Shown: positions 9,433 to 18,703, counted from the first letter of the stretch. The stretch is DNA of 64,000 nt from Pseudoalteromonas espejiana DSM 9414 (GCF_002221525.1 NZ_CP011028.1:2491001-2555000); one strand, 5' to 3'. Program-made: numbers and translations. The notes: generated by a model from the letters alone, not told the origin.

Positions 9433-10263
9433 TTAATGGTGTGTTTTATTATTATCTTCTAGCTCTTCTATTTGATGCTGAATAATCTCAATAGCCGGGT
9501 CATCCGGACATTCATCAATAAAAAACTGTAAGTCATCGCGTGCCATTTTAGGACAATCTAACTGATTGAGTAAGTAACCTCTGTCGCGTCTCTCATACGG
9601 ATCATCGCCTAATAGCTCCATAAGTAACTCAACACACACCAAAGCATGGCCAAATTTGTTTTCACTAATAAACGACCATTTTTGCTGTGCTAAAAACAGT
9701 TTGTATACTTCATCGTTATAAACAAGCTCGAGTGGCTCTTGTTCTTGGCCGTTTTCTTCATCCGCATTTTCAGGAATGATATACCAGCTTTGCTGGCCAC
9801 TGCTTGGTTCAATGATGTAGCCTTCTTCATCGCTTATTGCAACGTGAACGCTAATATCACCTTGGTTAATACACACACTGGCATCTAACTGCGCTTGCTC
9901 AAGTAAGTGGGTGAGTAAAATACCGAGTGTCGTTATAGAGCCACTGCGCATAGTGAGCGTGTAACTTACACTATTAATTTTATACTCTGGCACCTTTAAG
10001 CCTGAGGCACTAAACAGCCATTTACTGTAAAAAATATCAAGTAGGCTTTCTAATCTATCGTGCGGATCTTTTTTCTCAGCGCATAGCGTGCTGATCTGCT
10101 GTTCAAAATCAGTTAGTACAGAGAAAGTAGGCGCTAAATCTATTTGAGGGTCCCATTTCGACTCTGCATTAATACACCGATATAGTGGCGGTGGAGTAAA
10201 TTCATCATATGCATCATCTAAATAAGATTCGTCGTGTTCGTCATACCCGAGGGTGGTCATCAA
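9433..10263 (-). CDS. sirB1: SirB1 family protein (transglutaminase-like/TPR)
   Basis: 276 residues. The central part (HDRLESLLDIFYSKWLFSASG to HVAISDEEGYIIEPSSGQQSWY) is the transglutaminase-like SirB1 domain, and the C-terminal stretch DPYERRDRGYLLNQLDCPKMARDDLQFFIDECPDDPA is the TPR-like tail. The N-terminal 40 residues are acidic and less conserved. SirB1 proteins have no confirmed biochemical role; they accompany prmC, sirB2 and kdsA in many gammaproteobacteria. Translation starts at 10263 or one codon later (MM). It is followed by the DUF819 gene. Confidence 0.85.
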   Translation of the reverse strand: MMTTLGYDEHDESYLDDAYDEFTPPPLYRCINAESKWDPQIDLAPTFSVLTDFEQQISTLCAEKKDPHDRLESLLDIFYSKWLFSASGLKVPEYKINSVSYTLTMRSGSITTLGILLTHLLEQAQLDASVCINQGDISVHVAISDEEGYIIEPSSGQQSWYIIPENADEENGQEQEPLELVYNDEVYKLFLAQQKWSFISENKFGHALVCVELLMELLGDDPYERRDRGYLLNQLDCPKMARDDLQFFIDECPDDPAIEIIQHQIEELEDNNKTHH

Positions 10264-10472
10264 TACTGCAACATCTATTAAAAAACGAAGGCGTAGTTTA
10301 CCTAACTTTAAGGCTATATACCAATATAGGAAAAACCCAAAAAATTTTTACAGGTAAACATAAACGTTATTGCCAAGCATATAATGGTTTAAATGAAAAA
10401 TAACGAGAAAGGATTAAATATTACAATGGCTGGTGAGTGTTGTAGTAAGGTACTCTAAAAAACTCAAAGCAA

Positions 10473-10521
10473 GCTAAGGTTATCTATGTTTATCTAAAAG
10501 AAAACACCTAAAAACCTTAGC
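10473..10521 (-). other. Inverted repeat between sirB2 and sirB1
   Basis: Nine-base arms GCTAAGGTT and AACCTTAGC are separated by 31 bases that can form a smaller internal hairpin. It lies just past the sirB2 stop on the minus strand. It could attenuate transcription into sirB1 or be a weak terminator, but no T-run follows directly. Role uncertain. Confidence 0.4.
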
Positions 10522-10536
10522 CTACATTTTAAATTA

Positions 10537-10971
10537 TTATAAAAGCAGCGGCGATTTTGCCGTCGCTAAATAACCAATAGCTAAAATCACCACGGTATTA
10601 ATAACAACATACACAATTTTAGCTAACGTTTTAGACTGCTTAGCGCTAATTACACCAATCGCAATATAAATTACCACAAGTATAATTTTTTCTAATAACC
10701 AAAGCTGCTCAAACGGGTTAATTTTGGCCATAAATACAAGTGTTAATGCCGATATCAGCAATAACGTATCAATACTGTGGCTACCTATAAAAACCAATTT
10801 ATTCTTGGCTAATTTACCACTACCCATACGCGAAAAAGAGCGTACGTAAAATAAAATAACGCTTAACATAGCAATAGCCATGTGTGAGTGTTTTACTGCT
10901 AAATAATCCATAAGCCTCAGTACTTGTTGTTTTATAAAATAAGGTGTGCCAATACGTTTAAATGTGTCCAA
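10537..10971 (-). CDS. sirB2: SirB2 family membrane protein
   Basis: 144 residues with four hydrophobic segments. The early part HSHMAIAMLSVILFYVRSFSRM and the following HSIDTLLLISALTLVF match the SirB2 family of small inner-membrane proteins of unknown function, a usual member of the prmC-sirB2-sirB1-kdsA cluster. Here it is split from prmC by a response regulator gene with its own terminator, so it probably has its own promoter in the 180-base gap upstream. The start ATG at 10971 (MDTFKR) is about 15 residues longer upstream of the conserved core than some homologues. Confidence 0.82.
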   Translation of the reverse strand: MDTFKRIGTPYFIKQQVLRLMDYLAVKHSHMAIAMLSVILFYVRSFSRMGSGKLAKNKLVFIGSHSIDTLLLISALTLVFMAKINPFEQLWLLEKIILVVIYIAIGVISAKQSKTLAKIVYVVINTVVILAIGYLATAKSPLLL

Positions 10972-11092
10972 TTAGCTTAATTAAGTAATCAATTTTCAGG
11001 TCAAGTACCCTACCTATAATCAGGTACAGATTATTAAGTATTAATGCTCATTGGTATTACCATACTGGCTAAATATATTATGCCCCACAAAC

Positions 11093-11135
11093 TAAAAAGC
11101 ACATAGCCGCTAATTAACAGGCGCTATGTGCTTTA
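11093..11135 (-). terminator. Intrinsic terminator after the DUF3369 response regulator
   Basis: Minus-strand stem AAAGCACATAGC/GCTATGTGCTTT (12 bp) with a 15-base loop, followed by TTTTTAG. It separates the hemA-prfA-prmC-regulator transcript from sirB2. Confidence 0.8.
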
Positions 11136-11152
11136 TTATACAGTACGGGCAA

Positions 11153-12103
11153 TTAACGTTGTTGTAATTGCACATTCTCAAATGCAAGTTGCACATTTTG
11201 AGAAAAAATTTCAATTAAATGACGCTGTGTATCAGACAAGTCTTTTGGAATGCCCGATATAAACAACATCGAATTATGGTTATATTCGCTGCTGCAATAA
11301 GCAAATAAGTAATTATCTTTGTAAATAATACTTTTATCTTTTAATGCCTTGTGGCACGCCTCTAACTGCTCGTGAGGTAATACAGCATCCAGCTCTTTGC
11401 CTTCACTTTGCTCAAACTCACCTGTGCCCGACCTCACTATTAGCTTATCGTTACTGCTCTCTTCTAAGTTTTGCGCAACTAAAGTAGTCGCATACACAGC
11501 TTGATCAGCAATGCCTAGCAGCGAGGTAAGCTGTTGCATTACACCTTCAATAAATTGCTCTATCGAACGTGTGGCAAAAATATCTCGCGAGGCCACTATT
11601 ATTTTTTCCAGCCCTTCACGCGATTGCTCAATAGAAATAATGTCGCGATATGAGCGCAAGCTCGACATAATAACGGTAAACAGTTTTTGCGCAGTTAATT
11701 CGGTTTTAGATTTATAATCGTTAATATCATAATTAATAATAACCTGTCGCTCAGGTGCTTGACCTGGCTGACCCGTTCTTAAAATGATACGAATATGATT
11801 ATTTTGTGCCTCTTCACGAATAAACTTAGCAACTTGTAATCCTGCATCGTCAGTTTCCATTACTACATCTAGCAGTACAATGGCAGCATCAGGGTGCGCT
11901 TTTACTAATTCTTTTGCTTCAGCGCCAGAATAAGCACTTAAAAACTCTAGACGCTTATTTTGAAACTCAAAATCACTTAAGGCCAGCTTAGTTACAGCAT
12001 GAACTTCAGGTTCGTCATCAACGATTAATACTTTCCAAGTGCCAAGTTCCACTTCACTTTCTAACTCTTCTGGCTCATCTGAAAATAAAAAATCACCCAT
12101 CAT
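11153..12103 (-). CDS. Response regulator: receiver plus DUF3369, no output domain
   Basis: 316 residues. The receiver domain (about 22-145) has the acidic pair Asp29/Asp30, the phosphoacceptor Asp79 in IVLLDVVM, Thr110 and a conserved Lys in NDYKSK. The rest (about 160-316) is a DUF3369 domain, a GAF-like sensory module usually found between a receiver and an HD-GYP or histidine kinase domain. Here the protein ends after DUF3369, so it has no recognisable enzymatic or DNA-binding output and may act by protein contact. No kinase gene is next to it. It lies 57 bases downstream of prmC with an AAGGAA binding site and is closed by a terminator. Function unknown. Confidence 0.83.
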   Translation of the reverse strand: MMGDFLFSDEPEELESEVELGTWKVLIVDDEPEVHAVTKLALSDFEFQNKRLEFLSAYSGAEAKELVKAHPDAAIVLLDVVMETDDAGLQVAKFIREEAQNNHIRIILRTGQPGQAPERQVIINYDINDYKSKTELTAQKLFTVIMSSLRSYRDIISIEQSREGLEKIIVASRDIFATRSIEQFIEGVMQQLTSLLGIADQAVYATTLVAQNLEESSNDKLIVRSGTGEFEQSEGKELDAVLPHEQLEACHKALKDKSIIYKDNYLFAYCSSEYNHNSMLFISGIPKDLSDTQRHLIEIFSQNVQLAFENVQLQQR

Positions 12104-12160
12104 ATTAAAGGTTCCTTAATGCATTTGTAGAACGCACAATCATGGCTGTTTTTTATTTAA

Positions 12161-13000
12161 TTAAGGCCACTGTGCGAGCGTTACACGGTCGTTATTTCCC
12201 AAATCTTTTACTGTTTTAACATTAATAAATGCCATTTGATTAAACAAATTACGAACAGCTTCGCCTTGCTCAAAACCGTGTTCTATTAAAAGATAGCCAC
12301 TTGAGAGCAAATAGTCACGTGATTGTGTAATTATTTGTTTTATATCAGCCATTCCTGCTTCCTCAGCAACCAAGGCTGAAAGCGGCTCAAAACGTACATC
12401 ACCTTCGTTTAGGTGCTTATCGTCGTGTTCTATATACGGCGGATTAGTAACAATTAAATTAAATTGCTGGTTTTTTAAGGCACTAAACCAATTGCTTTGT
12501 TTAACTTGTACATTATGTATAGCTAAACGTTGCTGATTTCGCGAAGCTAATGCAACCGCATCGGCAACTCTATCAACTGCGGTTATTTGCCAGTTAGGCA
12601 TTTCGCTGCCAAGCGCAAGCGCTATTGCGCCAGTGCCAGTGCCTAAATCAAGCACTTTTGCCGATTCAGGTACAGCCATAGCAAGGGCTTGCTCTACTAA
12701 GGTTTCTGTATCTGGCCTAGGAATAAGAGTGGTGGCATTAACTTCCAGCGGTAAACTCCAAAACTCTCGCTGCCCAGTAATATGTGCAACGGGTTCGCCG
12801 TTTAGACGGCGCTTACAAAAGTGCTCAAACGTTAGTTGCTGCTCATCGGTAAGTGTTTTATCAGGCCAGGTAAATAAATAACTGCGGGGTTTTTGAAGAA
12901 TATGTAAAAGTAAAACTTGGGCATCTAATTTAGCGCTATCGCTGCTTGGTGCAAGTAAACTTGCACCTGCAGCAATTGCTTGTTCTAAGGTGTGGCTCAC
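12161..13000 (-). CDS. prmC: Peptide chain release factor glutamine methyltransferase PrmC
   Basis: 279 residues from a GTG start directly after the prfA stop (TAATTGTG). PrmC methylates the glutamine of the GGQ motif in release factors RF1 and RF2. The SAM-binding motif VLDLGTGTGAIALAL and the catalytic NPPY motif in LIVTNPPYIEHDDKHL are present, with the N-terminal helical domain that docks the release factor. It is translationally coupled to prfA, its substrate. In E. coli the next gene is sirB2; here a response regulator gene comes first. Confidence 0.96.
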   Translation of the reverse strand: MSHTLEQAIAAGASLLAPSSDSAKLDAQVLLLHILQKPRSYLFTWPDKTLTDEQQLTFEHFCKRRLNGEPVAHITGQREFWSLPLEVNATTLIPRPDTETLVEQALAMAVPESAKVLDLGTGTGAIALALGSEMPNWQITAVDRVADAVALASRNQQRLAIHNVQVKQSNWFSALKNQQFNLIVTNPPYIEHDDKHLNEGDVRFEPLSALVAEEAGMADIKQIITQSRDYLLSSGYLLIEHGFEQGEAVRNLFNQMAFINVKTVKDLGNNDRVTLAQWP

Positions 13001-13002
13001 AA

Positions 13003-14088
13003 TTACTCGTCGCCCATTGCCGCTAATAAGTCAGCTTGATGCTCTTGCATCAATGGGTCAACAATACAGCCTAAATCACCTGTTACTACTTCGTTTAAAC
13101 GATAAAGCGTTAGGTTAATACGGTGATCGGTAATACGCCCTTGTGGGTAATTGTATGTACGAATACGCTCTGAACGATCGCCACTGCCCACTAAATTACG
13201 ACGCTCAGACGCTTCTGCCGCATGGCGTTTTTCGTCTTCAGCTTGCTGTAAACGAGCTGCAAGTACAGACATCGCTTTAGCACGGTTTTTATGTTGTGAA
13301 CGCTCATCTTGACACTCAACCACAACACCGGTTGGTATATGAGTAATACGTATCGCAGAGTCCGTTTTATTTACGTGCTGACCACCGGCGCCAGAGGCTC
13401 TGAAAGTGTCTACTTTTATATCGGCGGTGTTAATTTCTATTGCTTCAGCTTCTGGAATTTCGGCCATTACAGCAACAGTACAGGCAGATGTATGTACACG
13501 CCCTTGAGATTCGGTTTCTGGTACACGTTGAACACGGTGTGCGCCCGATTCAAACTTAAGCTTACCGTAAACACCTTCACCGCTAATATTAGCAATCACT
13601 TCTTTGTAGCCACCATGCTCACCTTCGTTGGTGCTCACAATTTCTACTTTCCATTTTTGCGTTTCAGCATAACGGCTGTACATTCTAAATAGGTCACCAG
13701 CAAAAATTGCTGCCTCGTCACCACCGGTACCAGCACGTACTTCTAAAAATACATTGTTGTTATCTTTAGGATCTTTAGGAAGCATAAGCACTTGTAGCTC
13801 ATCTTCTAATGTTAATATTTGTGCTTTAGCTTCTTTGTATTCTTCTTGCGCCATTTCGCGCATATCAGGGTCTGAGTCTTTTAGCATTTCTTCAGCGGTA
13901 GCCACATCGTCTTGCGCTTGTTGGTACGCTAAAAACGTTTTTACAATTTCTTCAAGCTCAGAGTATTCTTTTGAAAGAGCACGAAAGCGGTTTTGATCAC
14001 TAATGACCGACGGATCGCTTAGCAGTGCTTGTACTTCTTCGTAGCGCTCTACTAAGGTTTCTAATTTACGATATACAGACTCTTTCAT
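13003..14088 (-). CDS. prfA: Peptide chain release factor 1
   Basis: 361 residues, standard for RF1, which ends translation at UAA and UAG. The catalytic GGQ is at 235-237 in [16 protein letters not shown]. The anticodon-like tripeptide is PET at 190-192 ([20 protein letters not shown]), where E. coli has PAT; the middle position varies in the family. The switch/recognition segments [15 protein letters not shown] and [18 protein letters not shown] are intact. It lies 7 bases after hemA and 2 bases before prmC, which methylates its GGQ. Confidence 0.97.
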   Translation of the reverse strand: MKESVYRKLETLVERYEEVQALLSDPSVISDQNRFRALSKEYSELEEIVKTFLAYQQAQDDVATAEEMLKDSDPDMREMAQEEYKEAKAQILTLEDELQVLMLPKDPKDNNNVFLEVRAGTGGDEAAIFAGDLFRMYSRYAETQKWKVEIVSTNEGEHGGYKEVIANISGEGVYGKLKFESGAHRVQRVPETESQGRVHTSACTVAVMAEIPEAEAIEINTADIKVDTFRASGAGGQHVNKTDSAIRITHIPTGVVVECQDERSQHKNRAKAMSVLAARLQQAEDEKRHAAEASERRNLVGSGDRSERIRTYNYPQGRITDHRINLTLYRLNEVVTGDLGCIVDPLMQEHQADLLAAMGDE

Positions 14089-14095
14089 TTAACTG

Positions 14096-15352
14096 TTATT
14101 CCTGATCAATACCTAACATTTTTTTCAACTGGGTTAGTTGAGCCACTTCACCTTTTTTAGCCGCATCTTGAATTGCACGGGTAGGCGCGTGCATTAAGCG
14201 GTTGGTTAATTTGTTGGCCAACTCTAATATAATTTTTTCTGCATCTTTACCTGTATTTAGCTGACTTACAGCACGCTCTACAAGTTCTGACTTAATTGTT
14301 TGTACGTCGTTTCGGTAATGGCGAATTAAATCCACCGAATCGAGTGAACGAATCCACATTTCAAATTCTTTAACGCGTTCGCTTATTATTATTTGTGCTT
14401 GCTCTGCTGCTTGCTCACGAGCCGCCATATTCTCGCTCACAATAGCTTGTAAGTCATCTACGGAATATAAATAGGCCGCATCAAGCTCGCCTACTTGGCT
14501 TTCAATATCACGAGGTACCGCAATATCAATAAATAGCATAGGTTTATGGCGTCGTTGTTTAAGTGCTTGCTCAACCACCCCTTTACCAATAATTGGTAGG
14601 GTACTGGCTGTAGAGCTAATAACAATATCGGCTTTATGTAAGCGCTCTGGTAACTGCGCTAAGGCAATTACATCCGCCGACACCTCTTGTGCAAGGCCGC
14701 GCGCTCGCTCAATCGTTCTGTTAGCAACCGTAATTTGCTGAGGCTCATTTTGGTATAAATGCTTGGCTACCAGCTCAATTGTTTCACCAGCACCAATTAA
14801 TAACACATTGGTTTTATCAAGCTTGCCATAAATATGTTTAGCTAAATTTACTGCGGCAAATGCGACCGATACCGCACTGGCACCAATATCGGTGTCAGTA
14901 CGAACTTGTTTAGCAACTGAAAAGGTTTTTTGAAAAAGTCGGTCAAAAATCACACCAACGGCATCATGAGTCTTAGCGCTGTTATAGGCTTGTTTTATTT
15001 GCCCTAATATTTGCGGCTCGCCTAATACCAGCGAATCTAGCCCGCACGCTACACGCATTAAATGATTAATTGCGCCTTCGCCTTGGTGGCAATATATATT
15101 TTTGCTCAGTTCTTGTTCATCCAAACCATGGAAACTGGCAAGCCAGCCCAACAGTGTTTGGGAATTTGTCTGAGCAAGGCTACAATAGATTTCAGTTCGG
15201 TTACAGGTAGACACAATAACGGCTTCGTTAAAGTCGGCATGACCGCTTAATTGCTGGAGCGCCTCAGACATTTGCTCAGGCGAAAAAGCCACTTTTTCAC
15301 GTAATTCTACGGATGCGGTTTTGTGATTTATACCAAGTGCTATGATGGTCAT
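14096..15352 (-). CDS. hemA: Glutamyl-tRNA reductase HemA
   Basis: 418 residues from the ATG at 15352 (MTIIALGINHKTA), which fits family starts; an in-frame codon three residues upstream is less likely. HemA reduces glutamyl-tRNA(Glu) to glutamate-1-semialdehyde, the first step of tetrapyrrole (heme) synthesis. Visible are the catalytic Cys in VIVSTCNRTEIY, the NADPH-binding GAGETIELVAKHL, the ISSTAST segment and a C-terminal dimerisation helix. It is divergent from lolB across about 62 bases, as in E. coli, and heads the prfA-prmC transcript. Confidence 0.96.
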   Translation of the reverse strand: MTIIALGINHKTASVELREKVAFSPEQMSEALQQLSGHADFNEAVIVSTCNRTEIYCSLAQTNSQTLLGWLASFHGLDEQELSKNIYCHQGEGAINHLMRVACGLDSLVLGEPQILGQIKQAYNSAKTHDAVGVIFDRLFQKTFSVAKQVRTDTDIGASAVSVAFAAVNLAKHIYGKLDKTNVLLIGAGETIELVAKHLYQNEPQQITVANRTIERARGLAQEVSADVIALAQLPERLHKADIVISSTASTLPIIGKGVVEQALKQRRHKPMLFIDIAVPRDIESQVGELDAAYLYSVDDLQAIVSENMAAREQAAEQAQIIISERVKEFEMWIRSLDSVDLIRHYRNDVQTIKSELVERAVSQLNTGKDAEKIILELANKLTNRLMHAPTRAIQDAAKKGEVAQLTQLKKMLGIDQE

Positions 15353-15414
15353 ATGTGCCAAATATTGCTGCGCCCTACTTTAAAGGCGGCAATTTTATCA
15401 AAAATCAGCGGAAT

Positions 15415-16023
15415 ATGGAAAGTAAGGAACAACATTTGATTCGACATTATTTAATTTTATTCACTCTTTTTTTGTTTTTAGGGGGCTGCGCCCACCAAAT
15501 TGATACAAAAACAACGCTTTACGATGATTGGAAACCACGCTTAGCAGCTCAAAATACGTGGCAAGCACAAGGTAAACTTGCTTTTATAAGCCCTGAAGAG
15601 CGCCAATCTGCAAACTTAAATTGGCAGCAAGACGAAAAACAAAACAACTTAGTGCTCACCACATTTATTGGTACACGTATTTTATCACTTAAGCAAACTG
15701 CAACGGGTGCAGAGCTTGAATACGACGATAAAACTTACACCGACACTAATGCGGCCTTACTACTGGCACGTTTAACTGGCTTTAGTTTACCTGTAGACAA
15801 CGCAGATAACTGGTTAAAAGGGACATTAGAGTCGCAAACATTAAAAGTAGACGAACTTGGCCGAGCACAACAAGTTATTTGGTTTGATAACAGTAATAAA
15901 AAGTGGCAAATAAATTACGCTAACTATAAACAGCAAGCTGGTTTTTGGGTACCAGGTAATGTAACGCTAAAACACCAACACATTAAAATTAAAATTCAAC
16001 TCTACAATTGGCAATTTAATTAA
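15415..16023 (+). CDS. lolB: Outer-membrane lipoprotein insertion protein LolB
   Basis: About 202 residues from the ATG at 15415 (MESKEQHLIRHY), giving a basic N-terminus, hydrophobic core and lipobox FLGGC. LolB is itself an outer-membrane lipoprotein that takes lipoproteins from LolA and inserts them in the outer membrane. The mature domain has family features (WQAQGKLAF, NWQQDEKQNNLVLTTFIGTRI, DNADNWLKG, GFWVPGNVTLKHQHIKIKIQL). A frame that extends upstream would overlap hemA. It is divergent from hemA and followed after 2 bases by ispE, as in many gammaproteobacteria. Confidence 0.92.
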   Translation: MESKEQHLIRHYLILFTLFLFLGGCAHQIDTKTTLYDDWKPRLAAQNTWQAQGKLAFISPEERQSANLNWQQDEKQNNLVLTTFIGTRILSLKQTATGAELEYDDKTYTDTNAALLLARLTGFSLPVDNADNWLKGTLESQTLKVDELGRAQQVIWFDNSNKKWQINYANYKQQAGFWVPGNVTLKHQHIKIKIQLYNWQFN

Positions 16024-16025
16024 GT

Positions 16026-16883
16026 ATGAATACTAAAACTGCTTTTTCGGTTATTGCGCCGGCAAAACTCAACTTATTTTTACATATAAATGCACGCCGT
16101 AAAGATGGCTATCATGAACTAGAAACCTTATTTACTTTTTTAAATTTTGGCGACACGCTCGACTTTTCTCTTGATGAAAATAACCAAATTTTAATTACAG
16201 GTGATACAAAAGGTATAGCAGATACCGACAACCTCATTTATAAAGCCGCCTTATTACTGCAAAAACACACAAATATATCGTTAGGTGCAAAAATAAATTT
16301 AACTAAACGCTTACCAATGGGTGGCGGTGTTGGGGGCGGTTCGTCAGATGCCGCAACGACTTTATTAGCACTAAATAAATTGTGGAACACACAACTAAGT
16401 ATTGAGCAATTAGCAGGAATTGGTCTGCAATTAGGGGCCGACGTTCCGGTGTTTATTCGTGGCAGAAGTGCCATTGCGCAGGGTATTGGCGAGCAACTAG
16501 TCGATGTAGAGCTTGAGCAAAAATGGTATTGCGTTGTTCACCCAAATCAACACGTAAGCACCGCACAAATTTTTACCCATCCTGATTTAAAACGCGATAC
16601 ACCTAAAATTTCAGGCGATTGGCGAGCCCATAAATTAACTAACGATTGTGAGCCTTTAGTTAAAAAGCTCTGCCCCGAGGTTGAAAAAACCCTGCAGTGG
16701 TTGCTAAAATACGCCCCGTCGAAGATGACCGGAACAGGTTCATGTTGTTTTGTCGAATTTGCTAGTCAAGTTCAAGCACAAGATGTACTTGATAAACTCC
16801 CCCATACTTGGCAGGGTTTTGTTGCTTCTAGCACAAATGTCTCACCTGCTCATACGGAGCTTGCCGCCATATTCGATCAATGA
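16026..16883 (+). CDS. ispE: 4-diphosphocytidyl-2-C-methyl-D-erythritol kinase IspE
   Basis: 285 residues. This GHMP kinase phosphorylates CDP-methylerythritol in the MEP pathway to isoprenoids. The N-terminal APAKLNLFLHINARRKDGYHEL and the ATP-binding loop LPMGGGVGGGSSDAATTL are diagnostic, with the C-terminal GHMP motif MTGTGSCCFVEF. It starts 2 bases after lolB and is followed after about 90 bases by prs, the order lolB-ispE-prs seen in E. coli. Confidence 0.97.
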   Translation: MNTKTAFSVIAPAKLNLFLHINARRKDGYHELETLFTFLNFGDTLDFSLDENNQILITGDTKGIADTDNLIYKAALLLQKHTNISLGAKINLTKRLPMGGGVGGGSSDAATTLLALNKLWNTQLSIEQLAGIGLQLGADVPVFIRGRSAIAQGIGEQLVDVELEQKWYCVVHPNQHVSTAQIFTHPDLKRDTPKISGDWRAHKLTNDCEPLVKKLCPEVEKTLQWLLKYAPSKMTGTGSCCFVEFASQVQAQDVLDKLPHTWQGFVASSTNVSPAHTELAAIFDQ

Positions 16884-16971
16884 AGTAACGTACAAGTAAT
16901 CATAAGTTAACTCGCCGTGGTATTTACCATTGCCTGTTAGTCCAAAAATTCAGTGCCTGAGGAACCCTACC

Positions 16972-17919
16972 GTGCCTGACATGAAGCTCTTCGCTGGTAA
17001 CGCAACACCTGAGTTAGCTCAAAAAGTTGCAAAACGTTTGTATATTGAATTAGGCGATGCTGTTGTTGGCCGTTTTAGCGACGGTGAGATCAGTGTTCAA
17101 ATAAATGAAAATGTTCGTGGCTCGGATGTTTTTATCTTGCAATCAACCTGTGCCCCTACTAACGATAACCTAATGGAACTTATCGTTATGGTTGATGCGC
17201 TACGTCGTGCATCTGCAGGTCGTATTACTGCCGTCATTCCTTATTTTGGTTATGCACGTCAAGACCGTCGAGTACGTTCTGCCCGTGTACCAATTACTGC
17301 TAAAGTTGTTGCCGATTTCTTATCAAGTGTAGGTGTTGACCGCGTTCTTACGGTTGATTTACACGCAGAGCAAATCCAAGGTTTCTTTGATGTACCAGTA
17401 GATAACGTATTTGGTAGCCCTGTACTACTTGAAGATATGGAAGAGCGTGAGTTTGAAGACGTTGTTATTGTATCGCCAGACATTGGTGGTGTAGTACGTG
17501 CCCGTGCTATTGCAAAATTACTTAACGACACAGACCTAGCTATTATTGATAAACGTCGCCCACAAGCAAACGTTTCTCAAGTAATGCATATTATTGGTGA
17601 TGTAGAAGGCCGCGATTGTATTATCGTAGATGATATGATTGATACCGGCGGTACCTTATGTAAAGCCGCAGAAGCACTTAAAGAACACGGTGCTAAACGC
17701 GTATTTGCTTATGCAACGCATCCAATTTTATCGGGTAAAGCAGCTGAGAACATTCGTAACTCAGTAATTGACGAAGTAATTGTTACCGACTCAATTCCGT
17801 TATCGGATGAATTAAAAGCGCTTGATAAAGTAAAAGTACTTACGCTTGCTGACATGCTAGCCGAAACCATTCGCCGCATTAGCAACGAAGAATCTATCTC
17901 AGCGATGTTTGAACACTAA
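16972..17919 (+). CDS. prs: Ribose-phosphate pyrophosphokinase Prs
   Basis: 315 residues from the GTG at 16972 ([16 protein letters not shown]), with TGAGGA about 9 bases upstream; this gives exactly the length and N-terminus of E. coli Prs, so a longer in-frame start is rejected. Prs makes PRPP from ribose 5-phosphate and ATP for nucleotide, His and Trp synthesis. Key motifs are the flexible loop [16 protein letters not shown], the metal-site [11 protein letters not shown] and the PRPP loop [15 protein letters not shown] strong terminator follows. Confidence 0.97.
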   Translation: MPDMKLFAGNATPELAQKVAKRLYIELGDAVVGRFSDGEISVQINENVRGSDVFILQSTCAPTNDNLMELIVMVDALRRASAGRITAVIPYFGYARQDRRVRSARVPITAKVVADFLSSVGVDRVLTVDLHAEQIQGFFDVPVDNVFGSPVLLEDMEEREFEDVVIVSPDIGGVVRARAIAKLLNDTDLAIIDKRRPQANVSQVMHIIGDVEGRDCIIVDDMIDTGGTLCKAAEALKEHGAKRVFAYATHPILSGKAAENIRNSVIDEVIVTDSIPLSDELKALDKVKVLTLADMLAETIRRISNEESISAMFEH

Positions 17920-17942
17920 AATCAAACATACGTTGAACATAT

Positions 17943-17966
17943 AAGCGCCTTTTGGCGCTTTTTTTG
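17943..17966 (+). terminator. Intrinsic terminator after prs
   Basis: Stem AAGCGCC/GGCGCTT with a TTTT loop and a following T-run. It separates lolB-ispE-prs from rplY. Confidence 0.85.
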
Positions 17967-17975
17967 TAAGCGATG

Positions 17976-18004
17976 TTTATTTTACCAAGGGGTGGTGTTA
18001 TGAT
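17976..18004 (+). promoter_or_regulatory. Candidate rplY promoter
   Basis: A weak -35 TTTATT and a good -10 TATGAT at 17999-18004 are separated by 17 bases, followed by a GC-rich AGCGCGCC stretch typical of growth-rate-controlled promoters. The -35 match is poor, so this is tentative. Confidence 0.45.
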
Positions 18005-18019
18005 AGCGCGCCTTTTGGG

Positions 18020-18045
18020 TAGGGACCTTGGTCGCAAAGGCCCTA
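18020..18045 (+). promoter_or_regulatory. Leader hairpin upstream of rplY, possible L25 autoregulatory site
   Basis: TAGGG and CCCTA pair, then after a bulged A CCTT and AAGG pair, closing a 7-base loop (GGTCGCA). The hairpin ends 25 bases before the rplY start, in the leader expected from the promoter just upstream. Autogenous control of rplY through its leader is reported for gammaproteobacteria; that this hairpin does so here is inference. Confidence 0.5.
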
Positions 18046-18070
18046 ACACTTTTAATTTATTGGAGACATT

Positions 18071-18685
18071 ATGTCTAACGAAACTTATACTTACAACGCT
18101 GAACTTCGCGTAGAAACTGGTACTGGTGCGAGCCGCCGCCTACGTCGCGAAGACAAAGTACCTGCAATCCTTTACGGTGCAGATAAAGAAGCAGTATCGC
18201 TTACTCTTGCTCATAAAGACATGATCAAAGCACAAGAAAGCGAAGGTTTTTACACGCACATTCTTACGCTAAACATTGGCGGCGAGTCTGTTGAAGCTAT
18301 CTTAAAAGATATCCAACGTCACCCGTTCAAGCCTAAGCTTACTCACCTTGATTTCCAACGTGTAGATGCAACTCATAAACTAGTAACTAAAGTTCCTCTT
18401 CACTTCATCGGTGAAGAAGTAGTAACTAAAGCTGGCGCAACTGTTGTTCACCAGTTAACTGAAGTTGAGATTTCTTGTCTTCCTAAAGCACTTCCAGAGT
18501 TCGTTGAAGTTAACGTTTCTAAATTAGTAGTTGGTGATTCAGTTCACATTTCTGACCTTGAACTTCCTTCAGGTGTTCAGTCTGTTGAACTAGGTAAAGG
18601 CGAAGGCCATGACCTGTCAGTAGTTACTATTAAAGCTAACAAAGCAGCTCCAGCTGAAGAAGAAGCTTCAGACGCTGCTGAATAA
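18071..18685 (+). CDS. rplY: Ribosomal protein L25 with C-terminal extension (Ctc/TL5 form)
   Basis: 204 residues. The N-terminal half (about 5-95) is the 5S-rRNA-binding L25 domain with TGTGASRRLRREDKVPAILYG. The second half (about 100-190) is the beta domain of the long TL5/CTC form, and the tail is Ala/Glu-rich. E. coli L25 has only the first domain (94 residues), so this is the long version common in marine gammaproteobacteria. The start ATG has a TGGAGA binding site. It is followed by pth after 18 bases, an arrangement conserved in many bacteria. Confidence 0.95.
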   Translation: MSNETYTYNAELRVETGTGASRRLRREDKVPAILYGADKEAVSLTLAHKDMIKAQESEGFYTHILTLNIGGESVEAILKDIQRHPFKPKLTHLDFQRVDATHKLVTKVPLHFIGEEVVTKAGATVVHQLTEVEISCLPKALPEFVEVNVSKLVVGDSVHISDLELPSGVQSVELGKGEGHDLSVVTIKANKAAPAEEEASDAAE

Positions 18686-18703
18686 TATTTAAGGTCTTGC
18701 ACC

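Noticed and set aside
16930..16971. Longer start for prs
   Set aside because: The GTG at 16972 has a good binding site and gives the family length of 315 residues.
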